Source: Nitrososphaerota archaeon
Lineage (GTDB): Archaea > Thermoproteota > Nitrososphaeria > Nitrososphaerales > Gagatemarchaeaceae
DNA length: 64,000 nt
Assembly (NCBI GenBank): GCA_016200045.1
Contig: JACQFN010000018.1
Location: 124,001 to 188,000 of the forward strand
Reading direction: 5' to 3'
Shown here: piece by piece, positions 32,270 to 40,502 of the stretch
Layout of the letters: each line of letters starts with the position of its first letter
Position numbering within the stretch: position 1 is the first letter of the stretch
Program-made: the position numbers and the translations under genes
The notes under the pieces: generated by a model
What the model was told of the DNA's origin: nothing
The model's database searches: none
Seen by the model: the letters and a program-made list of their open reading frames with translations, nothing else

Positions 32270-32809
32270 GTGAAAGTGGGTTTGAAAGTCGGGCTGCTGG
32301 TCGGCCGATTTCAGCCGTTTCACTTCGGGCACCTGGCAGCGGTGAGGTTCGCCCTGAAGAGGGTCGGATACCTGTACATCGTAGTGGGGAGCGCCCAGAG
32401 GAACCACGAAAGGGACAACCCCTTCACCGCGGGGGAGAGAATAGCCATGATCAAGGAAGCTCTGGACGGGAACGGGGTCGACCCGGCGTCCTGGATGGCC
32501 ATCCCCATAGCCGACGCGGACTCCCACTCTCTCTGGGTTTCCACCGTCCAGTCGATGGTCCCCAGGTTTCAGGTGGTCTTCACTAACGACTCGCTCACGT
32601 ACTCGCTGTTTGAGGAGGAGGGCATCGAGGTGACGGCGGTCCCCTACCTCGACAGGGGCAATTACTCCGCGACCAACGTCAGGGACAGGATTCTGGAGCG
32701 GAGAAACTGGGCGAGGCTCGTCCCCCCTCAGGTCGCAAGGCTGGTCAGGCAGTTCGGGGGGGTGGAGCGGGTCCGTTCGCTGAAAAGGAAGGACCTCTCG
32801 GGTGTATGA
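32270..32809 (+). CDS. nadM: Nicotinamide-nucleotide adenylyltransferase, archaeal NadM type
   Basis: The enzyme makes NAD from nicotinamide mononucleotide and ATP. It has the nucleotidyltransferase N-terminus LLVGRFQPFHFGHL (H-x-G-H), the NPFTAGERIAMI loop and the second motif YSATNVRDRI near the C-terminus. It is 179 residues long. The GTG at 32270 has a TATA box at 24 bases. Its end overlaps the aminotransferase start by eight bases. Confidence 0.93.
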   Translation: MKVGLKVGLLVGRFQPFHFGHLAAVRFALKRVGYLYIVVGSAQRNHERDNPFTAGERIAMIKEALDGNGVDPASWMAIPIADADSHSLWVSTVQSMVPRFQVVFTNDSLTYSLFEEEGIEVTAVPYLDRGNYSATNVRDRILERRNWARLVPPQVARLVRQFGGVERVRSLKRKDLSGV

Positions 32810-33911
32810 GGTGAACGCCAGGCAGAAGCTGATCATGCTTCCAGGGCCCACGAACGTGTCGGAACGGGTCATGCGGGCGATGCTTCAGCCAGTGATCAAT
32901 CACAGGGGCGACGCCTTCAGGGAGCTCCACAGGGGAGTCCTCGAAAAGACACGCCGCCTCTTCCAGACGGAAGGGGACGTCGTCGTGTTCTCCGCGTCAG
33001 GGACGGGAGGAGTGGAGGCAGCCGTGTGGAACCTGATAAGGCCGGGGGACGTGGCTGTGGTCCCCGTATTCGGGGAGTTCAGCTCAAGGCTCGCGGAGGC
33101 GGTCGAGATGGCCGGGGGGACGGCGGTGAAGGTCGCTTCGGAGTTCGGGTCCGTCCCCTCTCTCGGACAAATCGAGGAAGCCATGGCCGAGGCGGGGAAC
33201 TTCAGGGCGATGTTTCTGGTGCACAACGAGACGAGCACCGGGGTCGCCGCACCGTACGTGCAGGAAGCGACAAAGATGGCGCGCGACCATGGGGCGTTTG
33301 CGGTAATCGACGCGATCTCCAGCCTCGGCGGGTATGCCATTCCGGTCGACGCGTGGGGCGTGGACATGTGCATCACTGGGAGCCAGAAGTGCGTCGCCGC
33401 CCCTCCCGGACTTTCATTGTTGTCGGTGAGCAAGCGTGTGGTCGAGTTCCTGCGGCAGTCCCCCACGAAGACGCGCTACTTCGAGATCTCGCGCTATCTC
33501 GAGTACGGAGCGAAGGGGGAGACCCCCTTCACACCAGCCCTGCCCCTGTTCTACGCCCTCGACGAGGCGCTGAAGGAGCTCCTCGAGGAAGGCCTGGCGA
33601 AGAGGGTCCAGAGGCACGGTGAGATGTCCGCAAGGTTGTACGACGGGCTCTCGAATGCGGGAGTGAAGGCGGTGGCCAAGCCCGAGGTGAGGTCGAAGAC
33701 GGTCATAGCTTCTTACTACCCTCCCGGGGTCGAGGACGGGGTATTCAGGAAGACGCTCGCGATTGAAAAGGACATACTCGTCGCAGGGGGGTTCGGCCCT
33801 TTCGCCGGGAAGGTCTTCAGGGTAGGGTGCATGGGACACGTCAACGCGGAAATTGTCGACAGGACAATCCGGGCCGTCGATGAGACCCTCTCAAAACTTC
33901 GCGCCATTTGA
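32802..33911 (+). CDS. Class V aminotransferase (alanine-glyoxylate/serine-pyruvate type)
   Basis: This PLP-dependent aminotransferase of the AGT/SPT group has the start LIMLPGPTNVSERV, the SASGTGGVEAAV loop, AVIDAISSLGG and the PLP lysine K196 in TGSQKCVAAPPG. It transfers amino groups between alanine or serine and glyoxylate or pyruvate. The exact substrate is uncertain. It would fit next to phosphoglycerate dehydrogenase (12.1 kb) in serine/glyoxylate metabolism. The GTG at 32802 overlaps the end of nadM. Confidence 0.85.
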   Translation: MYEVNARQKLIMLPGPTNVSERVMRAMLQPVINHRGDAFRELHRGVLEKTRRLFQTEGDVVVFSASGTGGVEAAVWNLIRPGDVAVVPVFGEFSSRLAEAVEMAGGTAVKVASEFGSVPSLGQIEEAMAEAGNFRAMFLVHNETSTGVAAPYVQEATKMARDHGAFAVIDAISSLGGYAIPVDAWGVDMCITGSQKCVAAPPGLSLLSVSKRVVEFLRQSPTKTRYFEISRYLEYGAKGETPFTPALPLFYALDEALKELLEEGLAKRVQRHGEMSARLYDGLSNAGVKAVAKPEVRSKTVIASYYPPGVEDGVFRKTLAIEKDILVAGGFGPFAGKVFRVGCMGHVNAEIVDRTIRAVDETLSKLRAI

Positions 33912-33948
33912 AAGTCTATAAACCCAAGCGGGCCGAGTTCACAAAATC

Positions 33949-34749
33949 ATGTCCCTCGATAAGGGCACCCTCATCTACGCCAACCTGACCGCAAAGGTAA
34001 AGGACACCAACGAAGCAGTCGACACGACACGGGAGGAGGACGCGAAGAAGATGAACGTGTTCGACGCGACTAGGAAATACGAGCCGAGGCTCTTCGCGGT
34101 CGGGGACGGCTGGCTGCTTTCCGGCCTCGACGACGAGGTCAGGAAGATGGACGCGGGACAGCGGAAAGAGATCGAGCTTTCGCCTGAAAAGGCGTTCGGA
34201 CAGAGAGACCCCACTCAGACTAGGATGGTCCCCCTGAGGAAGTTCGGAGACAGGGAGCACGAGCTGGGAGTGGGGGACTCTGTGGACATCGACAACAGGG
34301 TCGGGATAGTCAGGTTCATCGGCTCGGGGAGGGCCCAAGTAGACTTCAATCACAGGTTGGCGGGGAAGACAATCGTCTACGACTTCGAGGTCGTGAAGAA
34401 GGTCGAAGGAGACGAAGAAAAGCTCCGGGCCCTCGTGGACAGGAGGTTCGGGGATGAAGGATCAAAGGTGAATTTTTCCTTCAAGGAGGACGACGTCGAG
34501 GTGGTCGTCCCCGAGGAGATGTTTCTGACGGACGGTCTTCAGATCATAAAGAGGGGGCTTTCGGCAGACGTCTTCAAGTACGTCCCGAGGGTAGCGAACA
34601 TCACCTTCGAGGAGAAGTTCGTCAACAAGACCCCCGAGAAGCCTGCCGAGAAGGAACCCGAGGAAGCTGCAGCGAAGACCTCGGAGCACGAAAAGACTGC
34701 GGAAAGGAAGCCGAGGCGGAAGAAGCAGGCAGTCGAAGCTAAGGCCTAG
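33949..34749 (+). CDS. FKBP-type peptidyl-prolyl isomerase, SlyD-like, with long tail
   Basis: The protein has an FKBP-type domain with the insert-in-flap topology typical of archaeal long FKBPs: GDGWLLSGLDDEVRKMDAGQ, ELSPEKAFGQRDP and VDFNHRLAGKTIVYD. A C-terminal domain and a Lys/Glu-rich tail (residues ~225-266) follow. It accelerates proline isomerisation and acts as a chaperone. At 266 residues it matches archaeal long FKBPs. The sequence gtctataaac at 33914-33923 is a good TATA box. It overlaps the convergent G1P dehydrogenase by four bases. Confidence 0.9.
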   Translation: MSLDKGTLIYANLTAKVKDTNEAVDTTREEDAKKMNVFDATRKYEPRLFAVGDGWLLSGLDDEVRKMDAGQRKEIELSPEKAFGQRDPTQTRMVPLRKFGDREHELGVGDSVDIDNRVGIVRFIGSGRAQVDFNHRLAGKTIVYDFEVVKKVEGDEEKLRALVDRRFGDEGSKVNFSFKEDDVEVVVPEEMFLTDGLQIIKRGLSADVFKYVPRVANITFEEKFVNKTPEKPAEKEPEEAAAKTSEHEKTAERKPRRKKQAVEAKA

Positions 34750-35786
34750 ATTACCCCGGTAGACTTCGCGAGTCTCGACGCAGAAGCCTTCGACATCTTC
34801 CTGGTCGAGAGGATGGTGTACCTGTCCGGCCGGATGGAGCTGGCCTTCACCAAGGACTCGACAACTTCAGAGTCTGAGACCCCTATCTGTTCCGCCGCGA
34901 CCGGGGCGCCCACGTCCACGAGGGCGGACCGGATCTTCCTCCAATTCATCCGATGAAGCTTGGCCATCATTATCGTCCCTATGCCGCACTTCTCTCCGTG
35001 AAGGCCTTTCTTGGGTTCGAGCAGGTCGAGGTAGTGGCTGAAGAGATGCTCTGAACCGCTGCAAGGACGGGAGCTCCCGGCAATCCCCGCTGCCACCCCC
35101 GCGCTTATCAGGGCCTCGACAAGGTCTCGCACGCTCTCCCGCCCGAACTTCTTGATTTTCTTGGAGCCTTCCAGAACCACCTCCGCGCTCATAAAGGCCA
35201 AGTTTGCGGCGTAGGTGCCGTAGTACTCTCCTTTCACCCTGTGCGCCAACTGCCAGTCCTTCACGGCCGTAGCCTTCGAGACGAGGTCCCCGCATCCGGA
35301 TGCGAGAAGCCTCCTCGGGGCTGATGCGATGATGTCGATGTCTGCGAGTATTCCCACCGGAGGCTTGGCCATGAAGGAGTACGGCTTGTCCAGCCCCTTC
35401 AGCGAAGCGAACGGGCTGGAGATGCCATCGTGCGACGCGCTGGTGGGGACGGAGTAGAACGGGAGGTGCTCCCTAAAGGCCGCGAGCTTCCCCACGTCGA
35501 CGCTCTTCCCACCGCCGACCCCCACGATGCAGCCCACCCCACTCGACGCGCGCTGAATCCGTTCGACGTTGGCGATGTCCGCCGCTGAGACTTCGCGCCA
35601 TTCCGCCTTCCCCTCCAGGACCGAGTCAATCGATGACCTTACCTTCCCCGTGACCGTCGAGCCTGACGCAACAAGTATCTTCTTCCCCCCGGCAGAGTCT
35701 TGCAGGAACTCCCCGAGTTTGCCAATCACCCCCGAGCCTATCAGGACCTTCGTGGGCAGCTCCATCAAGTGGAAATTCTGGTCCAC
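34746..35786 (-). CDS. egsA: sn-Glycerol-1-phosphate dehydrogenase
   Basis: The enzyme makes sn-glycerol-1-phosphate, the archaeal-type backbone of membrane lipids. It has the NAD site VGGGKSVDVGKLAA and VPTSASHDGISSP, and metal-site residues in GCGDLVSKATAVKDW, SGSEHLFSHYLD and LHGEKCGIG. The GTG at 35786 gives 346 residues and is about 28 bases after a TATA-like atttaagc (35811-35818). An ATG at 35765 is the alternative. This is one of the strongest archaeal markers in the window. Confidence 0.95.
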   Translation of the reverse strand: MDQNFHLMELPTKVLIGSGVIGKLGEFLQDSAGGKKILVASGSTVTGKVRSSIDSVLEGKAEWREVSAADIANVERIQRASSGVGCIVGVGGGKSVDVGKLAAFREHLPFYSVPTSASHDGISSPFASLKGLDKPYSFMAKPPVGILADIDIIASAPRRLLASGCGDLVSKATAVKDWQLAHRVKGEYYGTYAANLAFMSAEVVLEGSKKIKKFGRESVRDLVEALISAGVAAGIAGSSRPCSGSEHLFSHYLDLLEPKKGLHGEKCGIGTIMMAKLHRMNWRKIRSALVDVGAPVAAEQIGVSDSEVVESLVKASSIRPDRYTILSTRKMSKASASRLAKSTGVI

Positions 35787-35948
35787 AGAGTCGGAGCCCT
35801 CCCGCTGGCGATTTAAGCTCGATGAAGCGATGCCCGTTCTCCGTTCCCCGTGATCCCCCCGGTCAGGGCTGGAATTCAACGTCAGAAAGATTAAAAAAGG
35901 AACTGACCTGGCTTCGAATTTGCCGTTCTAGGAAGGTAAGTATCCAAG

Positions 35949-36620
35949 TTGTCAATAGGCATCAAACCGACCGCAGGGAAGTCACTCGGCTCCGCTGTGT
36001 ACCACGGAACTACGACGGTCGGGCTGGTCTGCAGCGACGGCGTGGTCTTGGCGACGGACACCAGGGTCACCGCGGGGGGTTTCATCGCCCACAAGAGGGG
36101 GAAGAAGCTGCTGAAGATCGACGACAACATCGGCATGACGATCTCGGGAGGAGTGGCCGACGCGCAGAACGTGGTCGACACCCTCAAGTACTACTCCAAC
36201 CTCTACCGGATCGAAAAGGGGAGGCAGATGCCCGTCAGGGCCGCGGCCCAGGTGGTCTCCAACGTGCTCTTTTCTTCAAGACTGTATCCGTTCATCGCAG
36301 ACGTCCTGGTGGGAGGGGTCGACCCGACAGGGGGCTCCATCTACAACGTGGACTTCTTCGGGTCCAAGAACCCGGAGAAGATGCTCGCGACCGGGAGCGG
36401 CTCACCAGTCGCATACGGGATCCTCGAGGCCGAGTTCAAGGAAGGGATGGCGGCGGCGAAGGTGTATCCGCTGGCGGCAAAGGCGATAATCGCGGCCATG
36501 AGGAGGAACATCGCCACGGGCGACCACTTCGACATAGCGATCCTGGACAGACAGGGGTTCAGGGAGGTCGCGGAACAGGAGAAGGACAAACTCCTGGCCC
36601 AGTTCACATCAAACAGTTAG
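35949..36620 (+). CDS. psmB2: Proteasome beta subunit (second paralogue)
   Basis: This second 20S beta subunit has a propeptide ending HG and the catalytic threonine in GTTTVGLVCSDG, aspartate 17 (ATDTRVT) and lysine 33 (KKLLKID), so it should be proteolytically active. It is 223 residues long. The TTG at 35949 is selected. The TATA-like attaaaaaagg lies upstream near 35888-35898, so some leader is expected. It is followed after two bases by the aCPSF1 gene, a linkage seen in several archaea. Confidence 0.93.
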   Translation: MSIGIKPTAGKSLGSAVYHGTTTVGLVCSDGVVLATDTRVTAGGFIAHKRGKKLLKIDDNIGMTISGGVADAQNVVDTLKYYSNLYRIEKGRQMPVRAAAQVVSNVLFSSRLYPFIADVLVGGVDPTGGSIYNVDFFGSKNPEKMLATGSGSPVAYGILEAEFKEGMAAAKVYPLAAKAIIAAMRRNIATGDHFDIAILDRQGFREVAEQEKDKLLAQFTSNS

Positions 36621-36622
36621 GC

Positions 36623-38536
36623 TTGGAACAGAAGGCAAACGGTATCAGCTTGATGAGCGCGATACTGAACAACATCCCAGCGGACGCTAAGATCACGAGG
36701 ATAGAATACGAAGGCCCCAGGATCGCGCTCTACACCCGGAACCCCGCCTTCCTCCACAACAACAGCTACGTCATTTCGGAGATCGTGAACACGCTGAAGA
36801 AGCGGGTGGTGACCCGGACGGAGAAGTCAATCAGAAAGCCCGAGAGCGAGGCGAGACAGACGCTCGAGAAGATGTTGCCTCCCTCGGCGGAAGTCTCGAA
36901 CTACTTCTTCGACGACGCGCTGGGGGAGATAACCGTCGAGGCAGGCAACCCGAGGGTCCTCGGCCAGGAGGCCGGGTTCGACCTCGGGAGCACGATGGAC
37001 CAGACCGGGTGGAAGGTGAAGGTCAGGAAGGCTCCCCACATCAAGTCGACGGCAATCCAGAACGTCTACTACGCCATGAAGGCGGGGAGCGACCTGAGGG
37101 AGAAATTCTACAAGGAGCTCGGGGAAGCTATCTTCAGGCCCAGGCTAACCTCCGCTGAGCACGTCACGATCAAGACCCTCGGCGCGTTCCAGGAGGTAGG
37201 GAGGTCGTGCGTCCTCGTTGAGACGTCCGAGAGCAAGGTCCTGTTGGACTGCGGAATCCATCCAGGCTCAAGGAACGCATGGGACGCCTACCCCAGGCTG
37301 GACTGGGCCGACGTGTCGCCCGGCGACCTCGACGCGATAATCATCAGCCACGCGCACCTCGACCACATGGGGTTCCTCCCCGCCATGTACAAGTACGGAT
37401 ACGACGGGCCGGTCTACTGCACCGAGCCGACCCTGCCGCTCATGAGCCTGCTGCAGAACGACTTCGTCAAGATCGCCCTGATAGAGGGCGGGCGCCTGAT
37501 CTACGACCAGAAGGACATCCGCGACATGGTGCAGCACGCGATAACGCTGCCGTACGGGATGGTCACCGACGTCACCCCGGACATCAAGCTAGTCTTCAAC
37601 AACGCAGGGCACATACTCGGGTCGGCGACAGTCCACCTCCACATCGGGGACGGGGCGCACAACATAGTGTACACAGGGGACTACAAGTACGGAAGGACGC
37701 AGCTATTCGACTCCGCCACCTGGAACTACCCGAGGGTCGAGACCCTGATCACGGAAGGGACGTACGGGAACAAGGAAGACATCATGCCAGTCCGGGAAGA
37801 AGTGGAGATGAACTTCGTGAACGCCATCAACGGGACACTGAAGGGGGGAGGGAAGGTCCTGATCCCGATACCCGCGGTAGGAAGGGCGCAGGAGATCCTG
37901 CTTGTCATCGACCAGTACATGCGGAACAAGGTCCTCGTGGAGGCCCCGGTCTTCACGGAAGGGATGATATCGGAGGCCACGGCGATTCACGTTTCCTACG
38001 CGGACTATCTCTCGAGGGAGCTCAGGACCAAGATCCTGGAAGAGGGGGTGAACCCGTTCAAGTCGGAGTACTTCACGGAAGTGGAGCACCCGTCCAACAG
38101 GGAGGAGGCGTTCAGGGAGGGACCCGCGGTGATCATGGCCACGTCTGGGATGCTGGAAGGGGGACCGGTCCTGGACTACTTCGAGAACATCGCCCCATCG
38201 GAAAGGAACCAGATACTCTTCGTTTCGTACCAGGTGCAGGGGACGCTCGGTAGGAGGGTCCTCGACGGGAGCAGCCAGGCGAGCCTGATGGACCAGGGTG
38301 GGAAGATCAAGATCGTCGACGTAAGATGTGGGGTGCAGAAGATAGAAGGGTTCAGCGGGCACAGCGACTACAACCAGATCATACGGTTCATCGGGAAGCT
38401 CAGGCCCAAGCTCCAGCAGGTCCTCGTCGGGCACGGCGAAAAACGCAAGACTGAGAACCTCGCCTACGCGATTCAGAGGATCTACCGGGTGCCGACCCTG
38501 CATCCGGCGGTGCAGGAAGCGATCAGGGTCTATTGA
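36623..38536 (+). CDS. fttA: aCPSF1/FttA ribonuclease (KH-MBL-beta-CASP)
   Basis: This archaeal CPSF73-like endo/exoribonuclease terminates transcription and matures 3' ends. It has N-terminal KH-type domains (residues ~1-160), then the metallo-beta-lactamase site H243-x-H-x-D-H (SHAHLDHMGF), GHILGSATVHL and YTGDYKYGR. The beta-CASP motifs are TEGTYGN, IPAVGRAQE and EGFSGHSDY. The TTG at 36623 lies two bases after psmB2 and gives 637 residues, normal for the family. An ATG at 36653 is also possible. The frame further upstream is shadow sequence of psmB2. Confidence 0.95.
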   Translation: MEQKANGISLMSAILNNIPADAKITRIEYEGPRIALYTRNPAFLHNNSYVISEIVNTLKKRVVTRTEKSIRKPESEARQTLEKMLPPSAEVSNYFFDDALGEITVEAGNPRVLGQEAGFDLGSTMDQTGWKVKVRKAPHIKSTAIQNVYYAMKAGSDLREKFYKELGEAIFRPRLTSAEHVTIKTLGAFQEVGRSCVLVETSESKVLLDCGIHPGSRNAWDAYPRLDWADVSPGDLDAIIISHAHLDHMGFLPAMYKYGYDGPVYCTEPTLPLMSLLQNDFVKIALIEGGRLIYDQKDIRDMVQHAITLPYGMVTDVTPDIKLVFNNAGHILGSATVHLHIGDGAHNIVYTGDYKYGRTQLFDSATWNYPRVETLITEGTYGNKEDIMPVREEVEMNFVNAINGTLKGGGKVLIPIPAVGRAQEILLVIDQYMRNKVLVEAPVFTEGMISEATAIHVSYADYLSRELRTKILEEGVNPFKSEYFTEVEHPSNREEAFREGPAVIMATSGMLEGGPVLDYFENIAPSERNQILFVSYQVQGTLGRRVLDGSSQASLMDQGGKIKIVDVRCGVQKIEGFSGHSDYNQIIRFIGKLRPKLQQVLVGHGEKRKTENLAYAIQRIYRVPTLHPAVQEAIRVY

Positions 38537-38826
38537 AGCCCGCGCCAGATCTTTACCCCGGGAGGGGTGATGACCACCCTTTCGTCCCCGAGCCTGGCGA
38601 TGTCCCCGCCGACCGAGGTCGCGAATTCGTAGAGCTGCTCTACCGATGACTTCAGCTCTTCAAGGCTCTTCTGAGCGAGCGGGGTGACCTTGAGTATGAC
38701 TATGGTCTTGTTGGTGACGTCTTCCTGGATCTTGGGGATGTCTTCGACGCTCCGGAGCGCGAGTGCCTTCAGCAGGATCTCCTTTGCCTTCCCCTCGACC
38801 CTTCGCTCCTGAATCACGCCTGACAA
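38530..38826 (-). CDS. sepF: Archaeal SepF, FtsZ membrane anchor
   Basis: The 98-residue protein matches the SepF fold with KALALRSVEDIPKIQEDV, TIVILKVTPLAQKS and the helix-strand region GGDIARLGDERVVITP. SepF links FtsZ to the membrane in FtsZ-using archaea through an N-terminal amphipathic helix, seen here as VEGKAKEILLKAL (tentative). The ATG at 38826 is about 28 bases from a TATA-like gcattattaag on the minus strand. It overlaps the end of the aCPSF1 gene by seven bases (convergent). Confidence 0.85.
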   Translation of the reverse strand: MSGVIQERRVEGKAKEILLKALALRSVEDIPKIQEDVTNKTIVILKVTPLAQKSLEELKSSVEQLYEFATSVGGDIARLGDERVVITPPGVKIWRGLQ

Positions 38827-38987
38827 CTTGATTTCTCCTTGGACCTCACGGGCATTATTAAGCGTGAACCGCGTCTCGCATTATAACGTCGCTGTAACAT
38901 AGTTAGACCAAGTTGTAATCTATTGTTCAGAAATCGGAAAATCCGTTCTCAGAATATAAAGGGAGGGTAAGGCGAAAGTGTCCTCGG
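38827..38987. other. AT-rich intergenic region
   Basis: Only the sepF promoter (gcattattaag near 38850-38861) is recognisable. The remaining ~110 bases are markedly AT-rich for this genome, with two extra TATA-like tracts (cattataacg, near 38880, and agaatataaagg, near 38952) and a short palindrome ggaaaatcc. No ORF or tRNA is seen. Confidence 0.4.
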
Positions 38988-39467
38988 TCAGACCTGCTTG
39001 AACAGAGTCCAGTATCTGTCCCCGACGTGGTGCAGGTTCCTGAGGCAGCTCCCCTTCGTCATCTTCCGGGCCTCGTCGCTGGAGACGGTGGAAGTTCCAA
39101 CGGCGATGGCCCGTCCCTTCTTCTCCTCCTTCACCACGACCAGCCTTCCCTGGCCTCCCCACTCGTCGAACGACCTCACCCCGGGGCGCATGACATCCGC
39201 CCCGTTCAGCAGGAACCTGATCGCCCCCTCGTCTACGGTGGCCGAAGGAAAGAGCTTGAGCGCGTCGGGCGATCCCAGGAAAGGAAGGTAGGCTTCCTTT
39301 GAATGAACGAACACCATCCCGTCCAGGTGGACGAAGACCACCCCCTCCTCGGGCTCCTCGCAGCTCGCCTGCGCCGACTTCTGCAAGTCGAGGGCCACGC
39401 CGAGCGAGGTCTGGATCCTTTCTATCGTGTCGAGAGACTCCCGCCTCGACTGGACCCAGCGTTTCAA
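38988..39467 (-). CDS. PUA-domain protein (MCT-1/Tma20-like)
   Basis: The protein has an N-terminal helical part (MKRWVQSRRESLDTIERIQT) and a C-terminal PUA domain with DEGAIRFLLNGADVMRPGV and GRAIAVGTSTVSSDEA. Related archaeal proteins bind RNA and may act in translation initiation, like eukaryotic MCT-1. The start is a TTG at 39467, 28 bases from a TATA element that it shares with the divergent Lsm gene. Earlier start codons would lie in or beyond that box. It is 159 residues long. Confidence 0.85.
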   Translation of the reverse strand: MKRWVQSRRESLDTIERIQTSLGVALDLQKSAQASCEEPEEGVVFVHLDGMVFVHSKEAYLPFLGSPDALKLFPSATVDEGAIRFLLNGADVMRPGVRSFDEWGGQGRLVVVKEEKKGRAIAVGTSTVSSDEARKMTKGSCLRNLHHVGDRYWTLFKQV

Positions 39468-39487
39468 CGTCGTCCGCGCGCATGATT

Positions 39488-39501
39488 CCTTAAATAAATC
39501 C
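39488..39501. promoter_or_regulatory. Shared TATA element between divergent PUA and Lsm genes
   Basis: The sequence ccttaaataaatcc is centred ~28 bases from the TTG at 39467 (minus strand) and ~36 bases from the TTG at 39531 (plus strand), implying a leaderless and a short-leader transcript. Confidence 0.5.
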
Positions 39502-39530
39502 ATTCGAGGAGGCGGGTCGAGGTTCAGAAT

Positions 39531-39761
39531 TTGTCTGTCGACATGGCAGTCAAGGTCCTCGACGAAAGCGTCGGGAAGATCGTCCTGATCAAGCTCAAGG
39601 GCGGGAAGGTGATAAGGGGGATCTTGCAGGGGTTCGACCAGCACATGAACCTGGCCCTGGAGACCGCGGAGGAAGTGATGGAGGACGGGAAGTCGAACTC
39701 GCTCGGAAGCCTCATCGTGAGGGGGGACAACATAATCATGATCTCCCCGCCGCCGTCATAA
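39531..39761 (+). CDS. Sm-like RNA-binding protein (Lsm/SmAP)
   Basis: The 76-residue Lsm protein has the Sm1 motif VLIKLKGGKVIRGILQGFDQHMN and Sm2 motif SLGSLIVRGDNIIMIS. These proteins form RNA-binding heptamer rings. The start is a TTG at 39531, with an ATG four codons downstream (39543) as an alternative. It has its own TATA box shared with the PUA gene. No snRNA-like partner gene is visible nearby. Confidence 0.93.
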   Translation: MSVDMAVKVLDESVGKIVLIKLKGGKVIRGILQGFDQHMNLALETAEEVMEDGKSNSLGSLIVRGDNIIMISPPPS

Positions 39762-39842
39762 GCTGGATACCAGCCGGACCGGCCGCAATCCCAATCTAAC
39801 TTTAATACCGAATCCTTTCGTCCACAGGCAAGGAAATTTCGG

Positions 39843-40502
39843 ATGACCGATGTTCCCACCCTCGTCCTGGCGGCAGCGATAGGAGCAAGCCTCGGCGGGG
39901 TGGCCACGTACTTCGTCTTCTATGCGAAGCCCAGGAAGCAGGCTGCGGCCGCGCCCTCCGCCCGGGCGTCCGAAGGCAGCCGCGAATCGTCTATGACGAA
40001 CTCCGAGCTTGAGAAGTCGAGGCGGGAGATGAGGACCATAATGGTGGAGAGAGACCTGCTCTCGTCGGCGCTGATGAAGCTGTACGAGGCCGAGACTGAA
40101 GGGAGGATAACGAAGGAGGAGCGGGAGATGATATCGAAAAGATACTCGGAGCAGATCAAGGAGCTACAGTCGAAGATGAAGGACGTGGAGCTCGTCGTGG
40201 AGGTCGGGGAGCTCGAGAACCTCAGGAATGAGCTGCTGTCGCTCTTCGAACAGAAGGTCCAGAACATCGAGACCAGGCTCGATTCTGCGAGGCAGAGGCT
40301 GGGGGTGTCCACACCGGTCGCGATGAAGAAGGAGCCCTCTCCGAAGGCCGAGAGGCCCACCGACCTGGAGAAGGCCGTCGAAAAGAGGGCGAAGCCGGAG
40401 ATGAGCGAATCCGAAAGGCGCGTCAAGGAGCTGAGGGACGAGGTCATGGACGCGCTGACCAGGCTGGAACAGATAGACATCGAGAAAAAGCAGGAAGCGT
40501 AG
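39843..40502 (+). CDS. Membrane-anchored coiled-coil protein of unknown function
   Basis: The 219-residue protein has an N-terminal membrane segment (residues ~5-28, LVLAAAIGASLGGVATYFVF) followed by a cytosolic helical coiled-coil stretch (~55-150). A charged, proline-containing linker and a final helix rich in Glu/Arg (ERRVKELRDEVMDALTRLEQ) complete it. No family is named with certainty. It could be an envelope, division or RNA-related scaffold. It is preceded by a TATA-like ctttaatacc (39798-39807), and its TAG directly abuts the rpiA ATG, indicating co-transcription. Confidence 0.65.
   Translation: MTDVPTLVLAAAIGASLGGVATYFVFYAKPRKQAAAAPSARASEGSRESSMTNSELEKSRREMRTIMVERDLLSSALMKLYEAETEGRITKEEREMISKRYSEQIKELQSKMKDVELVVEVGELENLRNELLSLFEQKVQNIETRLDSARQRLGVSTPVAMKKEPSPKAERPTDLEKAVEKRAKPEMSESERRVKELRDEVMDALTRLEQIDIEKKQEA

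Noticed and set aside
35822-36622. Long N-terminal extension of the aCPSF1 frame
   Set aside because: It overlaps the well-supported proteasome beta gene in another frame and has shadow-like composition.
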